Of a DNA stretch of 64,000 nucleotides, positions 8,637-16,743 are shown piece after piece. Every line of letters starts with the position of its first letter. The first letter of the stretch is position 1. The DNA lies in assembly GCF_014643375.1 (NCBI RefSeq), contig NZ_BMJJ01000009.1, forward strand, positions 1 to 64,000, written 5' to 3'. This stretch comes from Aureimonas glaciei. Lineage in GTDB: Bacteria > Pseudomonadota > Alphaproteobacteria > Rhizobiales > Rhizobiaceae. The notes beneath the pieces are model-generated. The model saw only the letters and a list, made by a program, of their open reading frames with translations, was not told the DNA's origin and searched no databases. The position numbers and the translations under genes were made by a program.

Positions 8637-9588
8637 GTCGCTGTCGCCGTCCCTGCGCATAACCCTGCTGGCCCTAGCCGGCCTCGTCGTCGTCGCCCTA
8701 TTCATGACGATCGGCGCCAACGGGAGTTGGAGCTTCGTGCTGCCCTTTCGAGGCACCAAGGTGGCGGCCATGATCCTCGTCGGCACCGCCATCGCGGTCT
8801 CGACGCTCCTGTTCCAGACGGTGACCGCGAACCGCATCCTCACCCCGTCGATCATGGGGCTCGACCAGCTCTACGTCCTGATCCAGACCTGCCTCGTCTT
8901 TCTTGCCGGGGCGGCGGGCCTCACTCTCCTCGGACCGCGCTGGCTGTTCGTGCTCGAAATTGCGGCGATGGTCGGCTTCTCCCTCCTGCTCTTCCGCGCC
9001 CTGTTCTCGGGAAGCGTCCGCGACCTGCATCTTCTCGTCCTGGTCGGCATCGTCTTCGGCCTCCTGTTTCGCAGCCTGTCGGGTTTCCTGGCGCGGATCA
9101 TCGATCCCAACGACTTCGTCGTCCTCCAGGACGCGCTCTTCGCCAATTTCAACAGCGTCGACCAGGAACTGCTGGCGATATCGGCCATCGCCGTCGGCCT
9201 CGTGCTCGTCCTGGTCTGGCGGATGCGGCACGTGCTCGACGTGCTGGCGCTCGGACGAGAGGCGACCATCAACCTCGGCGTCGAGCACCGCCGCATGGTG
9301 GCGCTCGTCCTCGTTCTCGTGGCGATCCTCGTATCGGTCTCGACGGCGCTGGTCGGACCGGTCACCTTCTTCGGCCTGCTGGTGGTCAGCATCGCCTACC
9401 AGATCACGGGGTCGGAGAAGCACCGTCACCTCTTGCCGGTGGCTTCGCTTCTGGGCGCCGTCACTCTCCTGGCCGGGCAACTTGTGCTGGAGCGGGTGTT
9501 CGCGCTCGGCACGGCGCTGGGCATCGTCATCGAGTTCGCCGGCGGGCTGATGTTCATCTGGCTGCTCTTGAAGGGGAAGGTCCGATGA
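8626..9588 (+). CDS. FecCD-family siderophore permease, subunit 2
   Basis: A 320-residue partner permease, also very hydrophobic. It carries the signatures FRGTKVAAMILVGTAIAVS near residue 40, LGREATINLGVEHRR before helix 8 (the cytoplasmic loop that contacts the ATPase) and the closing GTALGIVIEFAGGLMFIWLLL. It starts at GTG inside the end of subunit 1, and its stop overlaps the ATPase start (ATGA), so the three genes are translationally coupled. Confidence 0.92.
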   Translation: MPPRSLSPSLRITLLALAGLVVVALFMTIGANGSWSFVLPFRGTKVAAMILVGTAIAVSTLLFQTVTANRILTPSIMGLDQLYVLIQTCLVFLAGAAGLTLLGPRWLFVLEIAAMVGFSLLLFRALFSGSVRDLHLLVLVGIVFGLLFRSLSGFLARIIDPNDFVVLQDALFANFNSVDQELLAISAIAVGLVLVLVWRMRHVLDVLALGREATINLGVEHRRMVALVLVLVAILVSVSTALVGPVTFFGLLVVSIAYQITGSEKHRHLLPVASLLGAVTLLAGQLVLERVFALGTALGIVIEFAGGLMFIWLLLKGKVR

Positions 9589-10349
9589 TCGCCATCGACA
9601 ACGTCAGCAAGTACTACGGCGGCGCGCTGGTGGTGGATGGCGTCTCGCTGTCCCTGCCCGCGGGCGGCATCACGGCAATCATCGGACCGAACGGCGCTGG
9701 CAAGTCGACACTTCTGTCGATGGTGAGCCGCCTCCTGCCGATGGATGCCGGTCGCGTCCACGTCGACGGGCTCGACATCGCCACGACGCCGAACGGTGTA
9801 TTGGCCAAGCGGCTGGCGATCCTGCGACAGGAGAACCACATCGCGGCGCGCCTGACGGTCCGCGATCTCGTCAGCTTCGGACGCTACCCGCACAGCAAGG
9901 GCCGGCCGACGCTGGAGGACAAGCGCCACATCGACGAGGCGATCTCCTATCTCAACCTTGGCACCCTCGAGCACCGCTTCCTCGACCAGTTGTCGGGCGG
10001 CCAGCGTCAACGGGCGCATGTCGCCATGGTTCTCGCCCAGGACACCGACTACGTGCTGCTCGACGAGCCCCTGGCGAGCCTCGACATGAAACATGCCGTG
10101 GAGATGATGCGCCTTCTCGAGCGGGCTGCCCGTGACTTCGGCAAGACCATTGTTCTCGTCCTGCACGACATCAATTTCGCGTCCTGCTATGCCACCCACA
10201 TCGTCGCCATGCGGGCCGGTAAGGTTTGCAAGCAAGGCGACCCTGCCGAGATCATGCAGACGTCGGTTCTCTCGGAGATCTACGATCTGCCGATCGTGAT
10301 CCACGAGATCGACAGCCGCCGCATCGCCGTGTTCTACCGTGTGCCGTAG
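9585..10349 (+). CDS. Siderophore ABC transporter ATP-binding protein
   Basis: A 254-residue ATPase that powers uptake through the two permeases. Visible motifs are Walker A GPNGAGKST (about 33-41), Q-loop RQENH, signature LSGGQRQR, Walker B YVLLDEPLASLD and the switch histidine LVLHD. The frame is open upstream for 850 bases, but that part is a shadow of the permease; the ATG at 9585 in the ATGA overlap is the real start. It is the last gene of the operon. Confidence 0.95.
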   Translation: MIAIDNVSKYYGGALVVDGVSLSLPAGGITAIIGPNGAGKSTLLSMVSRLLPMDAGRVHVDGLDIATTPNGVLAKRLAILRQENHIAARLTVRDLVSFGRYPHSKGRPTLEDKRHIDEAISYLNLGTLEHRFLDQLSGGQRQRAHVAMVLAQDTDYVLLDEPLASLDMKHAVEMMRLLERAARDFGKTIVLVLHDINFASCYATHIVAMRAGKVCKQGDPAEIMQTSVLSEIYDLPIVIHEIDSRRIAVFYRVP

Positions 10350-10932
10350 GATGTGGAGAGGACAATGTGTTCTTCAGCCCGGCGTATCGGGCGACAGTAC
10401 CGTGATCGAAGGAACCTCCGACGGTCTGGTCTGCTCGACGACCTGGAAGCCCGCGGCTTCGGCATCGTCGGCAGAGCTTTCCGGAGATCGGCAGCATGTG
10501 CCCATAGCTCGCCTGAAAGCCGACAGACCGCAATCCTGAAGAGTTTCGGGCGCCGCGAGGCGTACGAAAGTCGCGGAAGAACGAACCCGCGGGATGCCGG
10601 TCGGTGGTCTATGGGGTTTTCACCTGACGGCGATGCAGGAGCAAGGTGCGGTCTCCGCCGGCTGGCGCGCAATGCCGATCATGCCCGTGCCATTGGGAAG
10701 GCGGCGACGTCGTTGAGACGGGCGAGGACGCGGCGGGAGAACGCCGTCGGACGCATTCTCCCGTCACGGGGCCGCACGGGATTGCGCCCCGGAGCATATG
10801 GTCTCGGGCGGATGGGAGTGCCGTGCCATGCCGGGTCATGGCGAGCCCTCCCGGTTGGGCGATGATCGCGGCGGCGGTCCTCGCGGTTGCCGCCAGCGCA
10901 GGAAGATGCCGACGACGTTGTGGAGAAATGCT
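10350..10932. other. No recognisable gene
   Basis: About 580 bases after the siderophore operon. Open frames occur on both strands, but all are arginine-rich and overlap one another as shadows do. Nothing here resembles a known domain, and no terminator with a T run is evident. Confidence 0.5.
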
Positions 10933-11220
10933 TCAGGCTGCGGCTCGCACGGATATCCGTTCATTTGTCGCTTTCGCGCAATACATCAGCTTGTCCGCGG
11001 CTACCATCAGTCGGTGCGGGATCGTGAGACCTGCGAACGTGGCAACGCCAATAGCAGCGCCAACGTATAGATCCAGATCGTCGATGCATACGCGCACGCA
11101 AACCTCGTCAGCCAATAATTGAAAACGTCAGACCGCATCTTCAGCGCGCTCCAGCGAGAAATCAAAGATGATCCCGAACTCGTCGCCGCCGGTTAAGTGG
11201 CATACGACAATTTGAAAAGA
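10933..11220 (-). pseudogene. Remnant of a GGDEF diguanylate cyclase gene
   Basis: Reading leftwards in one frame: HLTGGDEFGIIF (GGDEF codons at 11190-11176), then an in-frame TGA at 11130-11128, then the usual C-terminal part of the domain (IGVATFAG... AADKLMYCAKATN). The order and spacing match the last 90 residues of a GGDEF domain. The N-terminal half of the domain and any sensor are missing, so this is a truncated gene with a nonsense codon. Confidence 0.7.
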
Positions 11221-11330
11221 CGAGAAAAGATGAAGGCCCACTTCCGTTGCGGGAAGTGAGCCTTCGAAACCACCCATTCGGCGGCGACACTGAACTCCGA
11301 GCCAAAGCTCATCGTCCGAGAAGCTAGACA

Positions 11331-11868
11331 CGGGACAAGCCCAACCGTCTTCTCTCTCTTAGCCACCCGTGCGGCGGCGAACAAAGCGACTACTAGATCC
11401 CATCCCTGGATGTCAAAGCCTGATAGTAATTATAGTAAACGGGAAATAAAGACTGATCGACGCTTTCAGGTGATTACCCCCCCCGCATTGCGCAAAATTG
11501 CAGGCGCCTACCGTCTTAGGATTGTGTTGGGGACGCTGCCCCTTCTCACGACCGGACGGTATAGACGTTGGTGCGGATGTCCGCGTCGCCTTCACGTGTG
11601 CCATCTTCAGCTGGTGATGCATCACTTCGAGAGGATCTTGTCAGCATGCTCCGCGAGGCCATCAGAGGCGTCTTCCTCCAGCTACCTCTATCTTGCAGCC
11701 GATCGGTCCGCTGACGACGTGGAGGCAGCCCATGCCGAGTATCTCGTCACTTGGCACCTCGATTCCTTTCTATTACCGTCACGCCTTGGACTTTGGGATC
11801 CACGTCCCCGCGAGTGTGGTGCGGCCGAGCCGTAGCCGGAAGCTCTCAGCCCCAACCGGGGCACGAAC
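11331..11868. other. No supported gene between the GGDEF remnant and the lipoprotein remnant
   Basis: Several overlapping open frames exist. The only one with a ribosome binding site (GGAGG) is a 46-codon ORF at 11732-11872 (MPSISSLGTSIPF...), which has no recognisable features. There is a run of eight C at about 11478-11485. Confidence 0.35.
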
Positions 11869-11985
11869 TTAGTCATCGTCCTCATCGTTTCCCTCCCTCT
11901 GGTCCTGCGTCTCGGTGTCATCTCGATCATCGTCGTCACCACAGGCAGCAAGGCCAACGCTCGCTGCGCCGAGCGGACTACGCGA
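11869..11985 (-). pseudogene. Truncated small acidic lipoprotein gene
   Basis: Reading leftwards, the sequence encodes GAASVGLAACGDDDDRDD and a short acidic tail, ending TAA. It closely matches the intact 43-residue lipoprotein at 43271-43402 (lipobox plus CGDNDDRDD...). Here the initiator and most of the hydrophobic signal are absent, because the similarity stops near 11970 where phage-like coding begins. The gene appears to have been cut by the prophage remnant. Confidence 0.6.
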
Positions 11986-12200
11986 CCGGGCTGACGATGC
12001 TGGCCGGTGAGGCCGAGAGGGTGCTGGCCGGCTGGGACGTGCTGCCGATTGACGATGTCCGGCTCTATTCCGGCAGCGGCGTTCAGGACGTCGACGACGA
12101 GTCCGAGGACGGCATTCACGTGGGCTTGGCGCTGGATTTCGAGATCCGTTTTTGCACCATCGAGGGCGACGCGACCGCCTTAATCGAACCCAATCACTGA
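11973..12200 (+). pseudogene. Phage structural protein fragment
   Basis: About 75 codons of plausible protein (ADYATGLTMLAGEAERVL... FEIRFCTIEGDATALIEPNH) without a start codon at the 5' end, where the sequence joins the lipoprotein remnant. The acidic strand-rich C-terminus resembles minor tail or tail-completion proteins encoded just before the major tail protein. The exact family is not clear to me. Confidence 0.45.
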
Positions 12201-12381
12201 TCCAGTAGCAATTGGTGGAGTTCTGGATGTCGGCCTGACGGGCGACAGCGAAGTCGGGCTGGGTGCGAACTTGTCCGATCGGGCCACGGTGACGGTCAAC
12301 GAGAAAGTCTATGCCGTCGCGAACAAGCCGTCCGCGTTCGCGTATGGCCAAGCGACGGACATCCCTGCCATCGCCGCCTAG
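12201..12381 (+). pseudogene. Possible phage tail protein fragment
   Basis: An open stretch with no start codon encodes DPVAIGGVLDVGLTGDSE and on to QATDIPAIAA before TAG at 12379-12381. It has the Gly/Val/Thr-rich texture of a tail-tube or decoration protein C-terminus. Its position between the tail-completion-like fragment and the tail chaperone fits a deleted major tail gene. This is inference. Confidence 0.35.
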
Positions 12382-13115
12382 TAGGAACGGAGCCAGGCCG
12401 CGAGCTTCTTCAGTCTCGCGGCCTCGGCTCTGCACCTCTCCGACGATAGCAGCCTTCCGGCGAATTCCTCCGCCAACACCTCGTCGACGTCCCTGCCCGT
12501 CTCGGCGCCGATCTTGCCGTAGTCCCGAGGATCGAGCAGAGGCTCCCCGGCCTTCTTGGCCGACTGCTCCGTACTTTCGATGCGCTCGTCGATCGACGTG
12601 AGCGTCGTGGCCGAAGCCGCGAAGGGGGCAGCTTCCGCCAGAATCTTCTCGAAATTCGGCGAGCCGCACAGCTCGAACAGGAACATCGGCGTTTCGATGC
12701 CGTCCCTGGAGCTTTCCTCTTCCTCGACCATTCCCGACAGCCAGCGTCGCCAGATGGTCTCGGCCCGATCGCTCTCGCCGGACGCATCGAGCAACATCGC
12801 GATGGCGCCCCAGCCATAGTGGCAGCCGGCTAGGATTGCTCCCTTGAACAGCCCGAGAGCTTGGGACTTGTCGCGATCGTCCGGAACTTCGGCGTCCTCG
12901 TCGATGCCGCTCGGCGGCGACCAGGTGTCGAACCCCATGACCAGAAGCGCCTCTCCAGAACCGAGCTCCGCGGCCTTCTCCAAAAACATCTTTCGTGCGG
13001 ACGAACCGGAATCCTTCTCCAGCGCCCGCCGCACCAATTCTTCCGCACGTGTCTGAGGACCGGCATCGCTGATCTTCAGGCTCGCCAGAAGCGTTCTGTC
13101 GCTCTCGGAATCCAT
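12378..13115 (-). CDS. Hypothetical protein with Sel1-like helical character
   Basis: A 245-residue acidic, helix-rich soluble protein (MDSESDRTLLASLK...). The segments EKAAELGSGEALLVMG and FKGAILAGCHYGWGAIAML have the small-residue, AxxxG pattern of Sel1/TPR-type repeats, but I cannot assign a family. It is antisense to the phage genes around it and probably a cargo (moron) gene. Function unknown. Confidence 0.6.
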   Translation of the reverse strand: MDSESDRTLLASLKISDAGPQTRAEELVRRALEKDSGSSARKMFLEKAAELGSGEALLVMGFDTWSPPSGIDEDAEVPDDRDKSQALGLFKGAILAGCHYGWGAIAMLLDASGESDRAETIWRRWLSGMVEEEESSRDGIETPMFLFELCGSPNFEKILAEAAPFAASATTLTSIDERIESTEQSAKKAGEPLLDPRDYGKIGAETGRDVDEVLAEEFAGRLLSSERCRAEAARLKKLAAWLRSY

Positions 13116-13214
13116 TTTTTCGGAAGCTTTCGGTCGAATGACGCCCGGGTGCCTCCTTTTCGGCGCCCGAGCTGAGGCAGCGTAACCGGAATTCCACTAC
13201 TCCGGAAAGCCCCC

Positions 13215-13688
13215 ATGTCCGACGACACCGCAAAGACCGCCCTCGACGCCTTGGTCGCATCCGCCGTCAACCCGAGCGAGCCCGTGACAATTGCCGGCGG
13301 CGAGATCCTGATCCGCGGAATCTCGATGATGCACTTCATCGCCGTCCTTCAGAAATTTCCGAACATCCGCAGCGTTCTGCTCTCCCTCATCGGCGCCGGC
13401 GACGACATCGACGAGGCGTCCACGGCCAGGCAGCTGATCGAAGCCCTGCTCGACACCGGCCCCGAAGCGATCTCTACCGTCGTTGCCGCCGGCATGGGCA
13501 AGGCCGGCGACAAGAACGTCGTGGCCGCCGTTCTTGAGTTGTCGGACGACGACCTGGTGCTGCTCCTGACGTCGGTCGTCGAGCTCACCATGCCGAGGGG
13601 CGTAGTCGATTTTTTCGACCGGTTCCGCGTTCTCGCGGAGAAGCTGGGGTTGAAGCCGGCAGCGGCGAAGACGGCCGAATCGGCCTGA
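13215..13688 (+). CDS. Phage tail-assembly chaperone (gpG-like, 0-frame product)
   Basis: A 157-residue helical protein that sits where the pre-tape-measure chaperone lies in siphophages. After residue 132 the mRNA contains T TTT TTC in the correct phase (13610-13616), a canonical -1 slippery heptamer. The -1 frame stays open from there across the stop codon to 13906. This is the standard design for making a G protein and a longer GT fusion. Typical partners (major tail protein before, tape measure after) are present only as fragments. Confidence 0.7.
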   Translation: MSDDTAKTALDALVASAVNPSEPVTIAGGEILIRGISMMHFIAVLQKFPNIRSVLLSLIGAGDDIDEASTARQLIEALLDTGPEAISTVVAAGMGKAGDKNVVAAVLELSDDDLVLLLTSVVELTMPRGVVDFFDRFRVLAEKLGLKPAAAKTAESA

Positions 13689-13906
13689 CCTGGGCGTCGT
13701 TCCAGGTCCTCTTCGTCAAGATCGCGGCCCGGCTCGTCGGCAAGGGACACGCCGGCGCGATGGAGATGACGCCGGGCCAGCTCGTCTTCCACGCGAAGCT
13801 CGTCGCGGAAGACGGGAACGCAGATTTCGCCGAGGCGGCCCTGGCTACGCGGTTCGGGCAACACGGGACGGACGCGGCGTGGCGCGATGTTCTGAAAGGG
13901 CAATGA
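13616..13906 (+). CDS. -1 frameshift extension of the tail chaperone (gpT-like part)
   Basis: This frame has no start codon of its own near the junction and is read only if ribosomes slip at 13610-13616. The extension contains LTWASFQVLFVKIAARL and EMTPGQLVFHAKLVAED and ends DVLKGQ. It would give a fusion of about 230 residues (132 from the G frame plus 96). The helical, well-formed sequence argues against a random open frame. Confidence 0.6.
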   Translation, partial: RPVPRSRGEAGVEAGSGEDGRIGLTWASFQVLFVKIAARLVGKGHAGAMEMTPGQLVFHAKLVAEDGNADFAEAALATRFGQHGTDAAWRDVLKGQ

Positions 13907-14000
13907 CTTCATTGGCACCATTGCGACCATCGACACGAAATTCGTGGTCAGCGGCATCGTCGAGGCGGATATCGCGATCAACGAGGAAAAAAACCCATGA
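13905..14000 (+). pseudogene. Possible N-terminus of a tape-measure gene
   Basis: The 32 codons DFIGTIATIDTKFVVSGIVEAD and on to EEKNP, then TGA. Tape-measure proteins often begin with a short strand of this kind (xTIDxKxxVxGI), and this is exactly where the gene should start, after the chaperone. No ATG is in frame, and only the first few residues remain, so the gene appears to have been almost entirely deleted. Confidence 0.35.
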
Positions 14001-14173
14001 GCGACGAGAACTGCAAGATCGCGACTCTCGAGGGCGAGGTCGCCCAGCTCCGCCGGATGATCGACGCCTCGTTGCGAAAAGAAGGGGTGACCAAGGAGCT
14101 GCTGGGTCGCCTCGTCGGCATCGTCGAGGTGCTCGAAATCAGGACCGCGGCGCTCGAAGGCGATGCATCCTGA
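13997..14173 (+). CDS. Small coiled-coil protein, 58 aa
   Basis: MSDENCKIATLEGEVAQLRRM... with leucines in heptad spacing, so probably a short coiled coil. A strong purine-rich ribosome binding site (GAGGAAAA) lies just upstream, and the ATG overlaps the previous TGA. Similar tiny proteins are common between tail and lysis genes of prophages. Function unknown. Confidence 0.55.
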   Translation: MSDENCKIATLEGEVAQLRRMIDASLRKEGVTKELLGRLVGIVEVLEIRTAALEGDAS

Positions 14174-14216
14174 AACGCCATTTCCGACCGCATCGGCGAT
14201 CGGTGAGAGGAACACC

Positions 14217-14611
14217 ATGGAAGCGTCTCTCACCGAGATCATTATTGCAATTACTGCGTTGGGGGGCTGTTCGGAGCGGCGCTCCGATACATGCTCGACC
14301 GCGTCTCCGGGAAGCAGGCCAACCTTGAGCGCAGGCAGGAGGACGACCGCACGCGTCTGGAAGCCGAGCGAGTCCGCCACGAACTGAAAGTCGATACCGA
14401 GCGGATCAGATGGGAACGCGTCATGCAGGACCAGCTGAGTGCGCTCCGGACCGAGGTGCGGAATCAGGATCAGCAGCTCGAGTACCTGAGGACGATCTCG
14501 GGGTACATGCGCCACATCGCCGCCCTCGAAGGCCTGATACGGGCGGCCGGCATCCAGATACCCGCGCTCGTCATCCCGACGCCGCCACCGCAGATCGGTC
14601 CGGCGTCGTGA
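14217..14611 (+). CDS. Membrane-anchored coiled-coil protein, frameshifted at a G run
   Basis: The ATG frame encodes MEASLTEIIIAITALG and reaches TTG GGG GGC at 14259-14267. The natural continuation (GLFGAALRYMLDRVSG, then a long charged coiled coil ending PPPQIGPAS at 14611) is in the -1 frame. Joined, the 131-residue protein has one N-terminal membrane helix and a coiled coil, as in Rz-type spanins or other phage lysis proteins. The six-G run is either a true deletion, a sequencing error or a second slippery site (G GGG GGC). Confidence 0.5.
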
Positions 14612-14919
14612 GCCCGGTCACCGAGCACGCCCTCTACCGCTACCTCGAGCGGGTCCGCGGCGTGGACTTCACCGCTTGCCCCGAGTCCTGGAACGAGGCC
14701 CGATGCATCGGTTGGGCATGCGCGATGCTTCGCACGTCCGATGTCGAGGTTCGGCGGGAGATGCTGCCCGTGCGGTTGGAACGGTGGCTGGCGAGCGGGA
14801 TCACGGCGATCAGGTCGGCGGATCGGACGCTGGTGGTCGAGCAGGGAGCGGTCGTGACAGTGCTGGGACGCGGGATGAAGAAGTCGGCGAGGGCGTTCGT
14901 GGCGGACGGAGGATGGTAG
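14608..14919 (+). CDS. Phage-associated hypothetical protein, 103 aa
   Basis: It starts at GTG overlapping the stop of the previous gene (GTGA). It begins VSPVTEHALYRYLERVRGVD, a segment I associate with small proteins in rhizobial prophages. It contains the recurring RREML helix and ends in a basic tail. No catalytic motif is visible. Confidence 0.55.
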   Translation: MSPVTEHALYRYLERVRGVDFTACPESWNEARCIGWACAMLRTSDVEVRREMLPVRLERWLASGITAIRSADRTLVVEQGAVVTVLGRGMKKSARAFVADGGW

Positions 14920-15117
14920 TACAGTGACCCGATAAAGCGATATCTCCCGCCTGCATTCCAAGCTGGACGAACTTCGCGACTGAGCGCACTATCTGGAATT
15001 GAGCGACGCCGAGATCGAGGCGCTGAACGACCTGGGCACGTGACGAAGCTACCGTGTCTAGCAAGTGCGCCTTTAAGATTTACCGGCGCCCGTTCATTAG
15101 GCGATCGAGGATCTGCC

Positions 15118-15312
15118 ATGAGCATCACAGCACCAACGACTAAAAAGGTCTATCTCGATCGGGCAATCGAATGCCAAGTCGCGTTGGAGCCTGCGTTTGA
15201 GGATCTTGCCGAGCGCGCCGAGGTAGCCGGTTGGGGGCGCAGCGACGTTGCCTTTGCCTTGACCAATCTTGGCAGGCTCCATCTCCGGAAAGTTGTCGCG
15301 GCCATTCGATAG
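15118..15312 (+). CDS. Small helical protein, paralogue of 15570-15767
   Basis: A 64-residue protein whose core (RAIECQVALEPAFEDLAERAEVAGW..DVAFALTNLGRLHL) aligns without gaps to the neighbour at 15570. The two flank a zinc-ribbon gene. It is predicted all-alpha and soluble, of unknown function. The ATG follows GAGGATCTGCC. Confidence 0.65.
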   Translation: MSITAPTTKKVYLDRAIECQVALEPAFEDLAERAEVAGWGRSDVAFALTNLGRLHLRKVVAAIR

Positions 15313-15324
15313 ACTGGGCCGGCC

Positions 15325-15594
15325 ATGCCCCGTGATCTCGTCACCGGCCACCTATCCATCAGCACCCTCGGCGATCTGCAGGATCTCGGCGACAAGTTGA
15401 CGTTCTTCTGCACCCGCTGCGGCGGACCACTCGCTCTGAACCTGAACCGGGCGATCGAGCTCTGGGGTCGGGGTCGATGTTGTATCGACCAGCGATGGGA
15501 ACTGAAATGCGCCGGGTGCAACAGCCGGGATATCGGCCTCGTCGTTAGCCCAGGGGACAAGGATCAGAAATGGACGTCCCATCTCCCAGAATAG
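15325..15594 (+). CDS. Small zinc-ribbon protein
   Basis: An 89-residue protein with two cysteine pairs, CTRCGG and CAGCNS, separated by about 30 residues, the layout of a rubredoxin-like zinc ribbon. It has no enzyme motif and may bind nucleic acid or another protein. The 3' end overlaps the next gene by 25 bases. Confidence 0.65.
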   Translation: MPRDLVTGHLSISTLGDLQDLGDKLTFFCTRCGGPLALNLNRAIELWGRGRCCIDQRWELKCAGCNSRDIGLVVSPGDKDQKWTSHLPE

Positions 15595-15767
15595 CCGCCG
15601 GCCACCCCGGCCGCGCCCTGGAGTGCCAGCTCGTGCTCAGGCCTGCGTTTCAGGATTTCGTCCGCCAGGTAGAGGCAGGTGGGTGGACCGAGGGCGACAT
15701 CGCAGACGCGTTGCTCAACCTCGCGCACGACCATCTGTTAGGCATCATCTCAGATCGGCGGACGTAG
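15570..15767 (+). CDS. Small helical protein, paralogue of 15118-15312
   Basis: 65 residues; the core RALECQLVLRPAFQDFVRQVEAGGW..DIADALLNLAHDHL matches the gene at 15118. It starts inside the zinc-ribbon gene, so the three form a translationally linked set. Function unknown. Confidence 0.65.
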   Translation: MDVPSPRIAAGHPGRALECQLVLRPAFQDFVRQVEAGGWTEGDIADALLNLAHDHLLGIISDRRT

Positions 15768-15841
15768 ACGGTTTCCGATGCTGCGTGGGAAGTTTAGGTT
15801 GGTCACGATACGCCTAGCGGGCCACCATCTGGAATGTGGGC

Positions 15842-16026
15842 ATGCCTCTTCGCTACCTCGACATCCAGCGACTGGATCAGGTCTACGAAAATGAGCGAGA
15901 CATGATCGAATTTCATGCCGCTCTGGCCGCTTGGTGGAAGATATCCCCATCGAGATAGCGAGGGACCGGGTTCGAGCCGAAGCCGAGGCTGCCATTGCTA
16001 CCGCGTTAGCGCAGGGAGAGGCTTGA
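15842..16026 (+). pseudogene. Frameshifted copy of the MPLRYL small-protein family
   Basis: It begins MPLRYLDIQRLDQVYENERDM..., very close to the gene at 48455. After ALAAW the frame is lost: one G is missing near 15933 compared with the paralogue. The correct continuation (VEDIPIEIARDRVRAEAEA and on to ALAQGEA) is intact in the next frame, ending TGA at 16024-16026. A short 38-residue product is all that could be made. Confidence 0.65.
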
Positions 16027-16165
16027 AGCCAAGGCGACGAGAGCCGCCGTCGCCCGGCAAGGCGTCGATTGACCGCTCGCCTTTATGAGGCCAAACCGAC
16101 GATCTGCCGACCGCCGCCGTATCGAGGAGCGATTTCCGCACCAGCGAATTGACGGAGATAACCCG

Positions 16166-16642
16166 TTATCGGCTGCGGAGAAGGTGCGCGTGCACGGCCT
16201 CGTTCAGGCGTTTGATCTGGATCATCATGATCGCAGCTTCCTCTTGCTGCTTCGGAGCTAGACGACGACCGACCTCGGCCCAGACCGTCCGGATCCTCGC
16301 CTGTGCGCGGACCCCTTCGGCGGTGATCCTCAGGAGGGTCTTCCGGTTATCCTTCGCGTCGGGAAGACGGACGACCAGACCTCTCTCCGCCAGACGGTCG
16401 ACCATTTTCGAGACTGTCGACGGTCGAACATCCAATTCCATTGCCAGCTCCGAAACTGGGATGTCGGTTCCCGGAACGAGAACCATCATCATGTGATCCT
16501 GCCCGGCGTGGAAATCCGTTTCGACCAGCGCGATTCCGAACACGGCTCGGATGCGCTTCGACAAGATGACGAGATCTTCCGCAAGCTCCCCGAAATCGAT
16601 GTCCGTCGCGGCCGGAGGATGAGCATCGAGCGACTTGGTCAT
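16166..16642 (-). CDS. MarR-family transcriptional regulator
   Basis: A 158-residue winged-helix repressor. The dimerisation helices flank the DNA-binding core VSELAMELDVRPSTVSKMVDRLAERGLVVRLPDAKDNRKTLL, which includes the typical wing (DAKDNRKTLL). It stands alone between small-gene clusters. The target and ligand are not evident. A start at the ATG after the GGATGACC stretch fits. Confidence 0.88.
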   Translation of the reverse strand: MTKSLDAHPPAATDIDFGELAEDLVILSKRIRAVFGIALVETDFHAGQDHMMMVLVPGTDIPVSELAMELDVRPSTVSKMVDRLAERGLVVRLPDAKDNRKTLLRITAEGVRAQARIRTVWAEVGRRLAPKQQEEAAIMMIQIKRLNEAVHAHLLRSR

Positions 16643-16743
16643 CCGGCAATTCCAATGCTGGCGGCGACGAATAGATAGCCTGGAAATGTTAGCGACTGAT
16701 CTCTTACGGCGATAGTGCGGCAGGGCACCACCGGAAGCCGTAC

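Larger units (their letters stand above)
11970..15050 (+). mobile_element. Prophage remnant A (tail-assembly region)
   Basis: A block of phage-type fragments in one orientation: two structural-gene fragments, a tail-assembly chaperone with a frameshift extension, what looks like the start of a tape-measure gene, small accessory genes and a membrane coiled-coil gene. One leftward gene (12378-13115) is inserted among them. There is no integrase, terminase, portal or capsid gene, so the prophage is defective. The left edge interrupts a lipoprotein gene. The right edge is diffuse, near 15050. Confidence 0.65.

Noticed and set aside
8727-9584. 5' extension of the ATPase gene frame
   Set aside because: It overlaps the second permease in another frame; the ATGA start at 9585 gives the normal family length.
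8698-10304. Long leftward frames opposite the permeases and ATPase
   Set aside because: Shadows of high-GC codon use; they contain no hydrophobic or catalytic pattern.
11986-13260. 463-codon leftward frame over the phage region
   Set aside because: Only its last 38 codons (lipoprotein remnant) look like protein; the rest is arginine-rich shadow of other genes.
11970-15050. Gene transfer agent cluster
   Set aside because: None of the conserved capsid, portal or terminase genes is present, and gene sizes differ.
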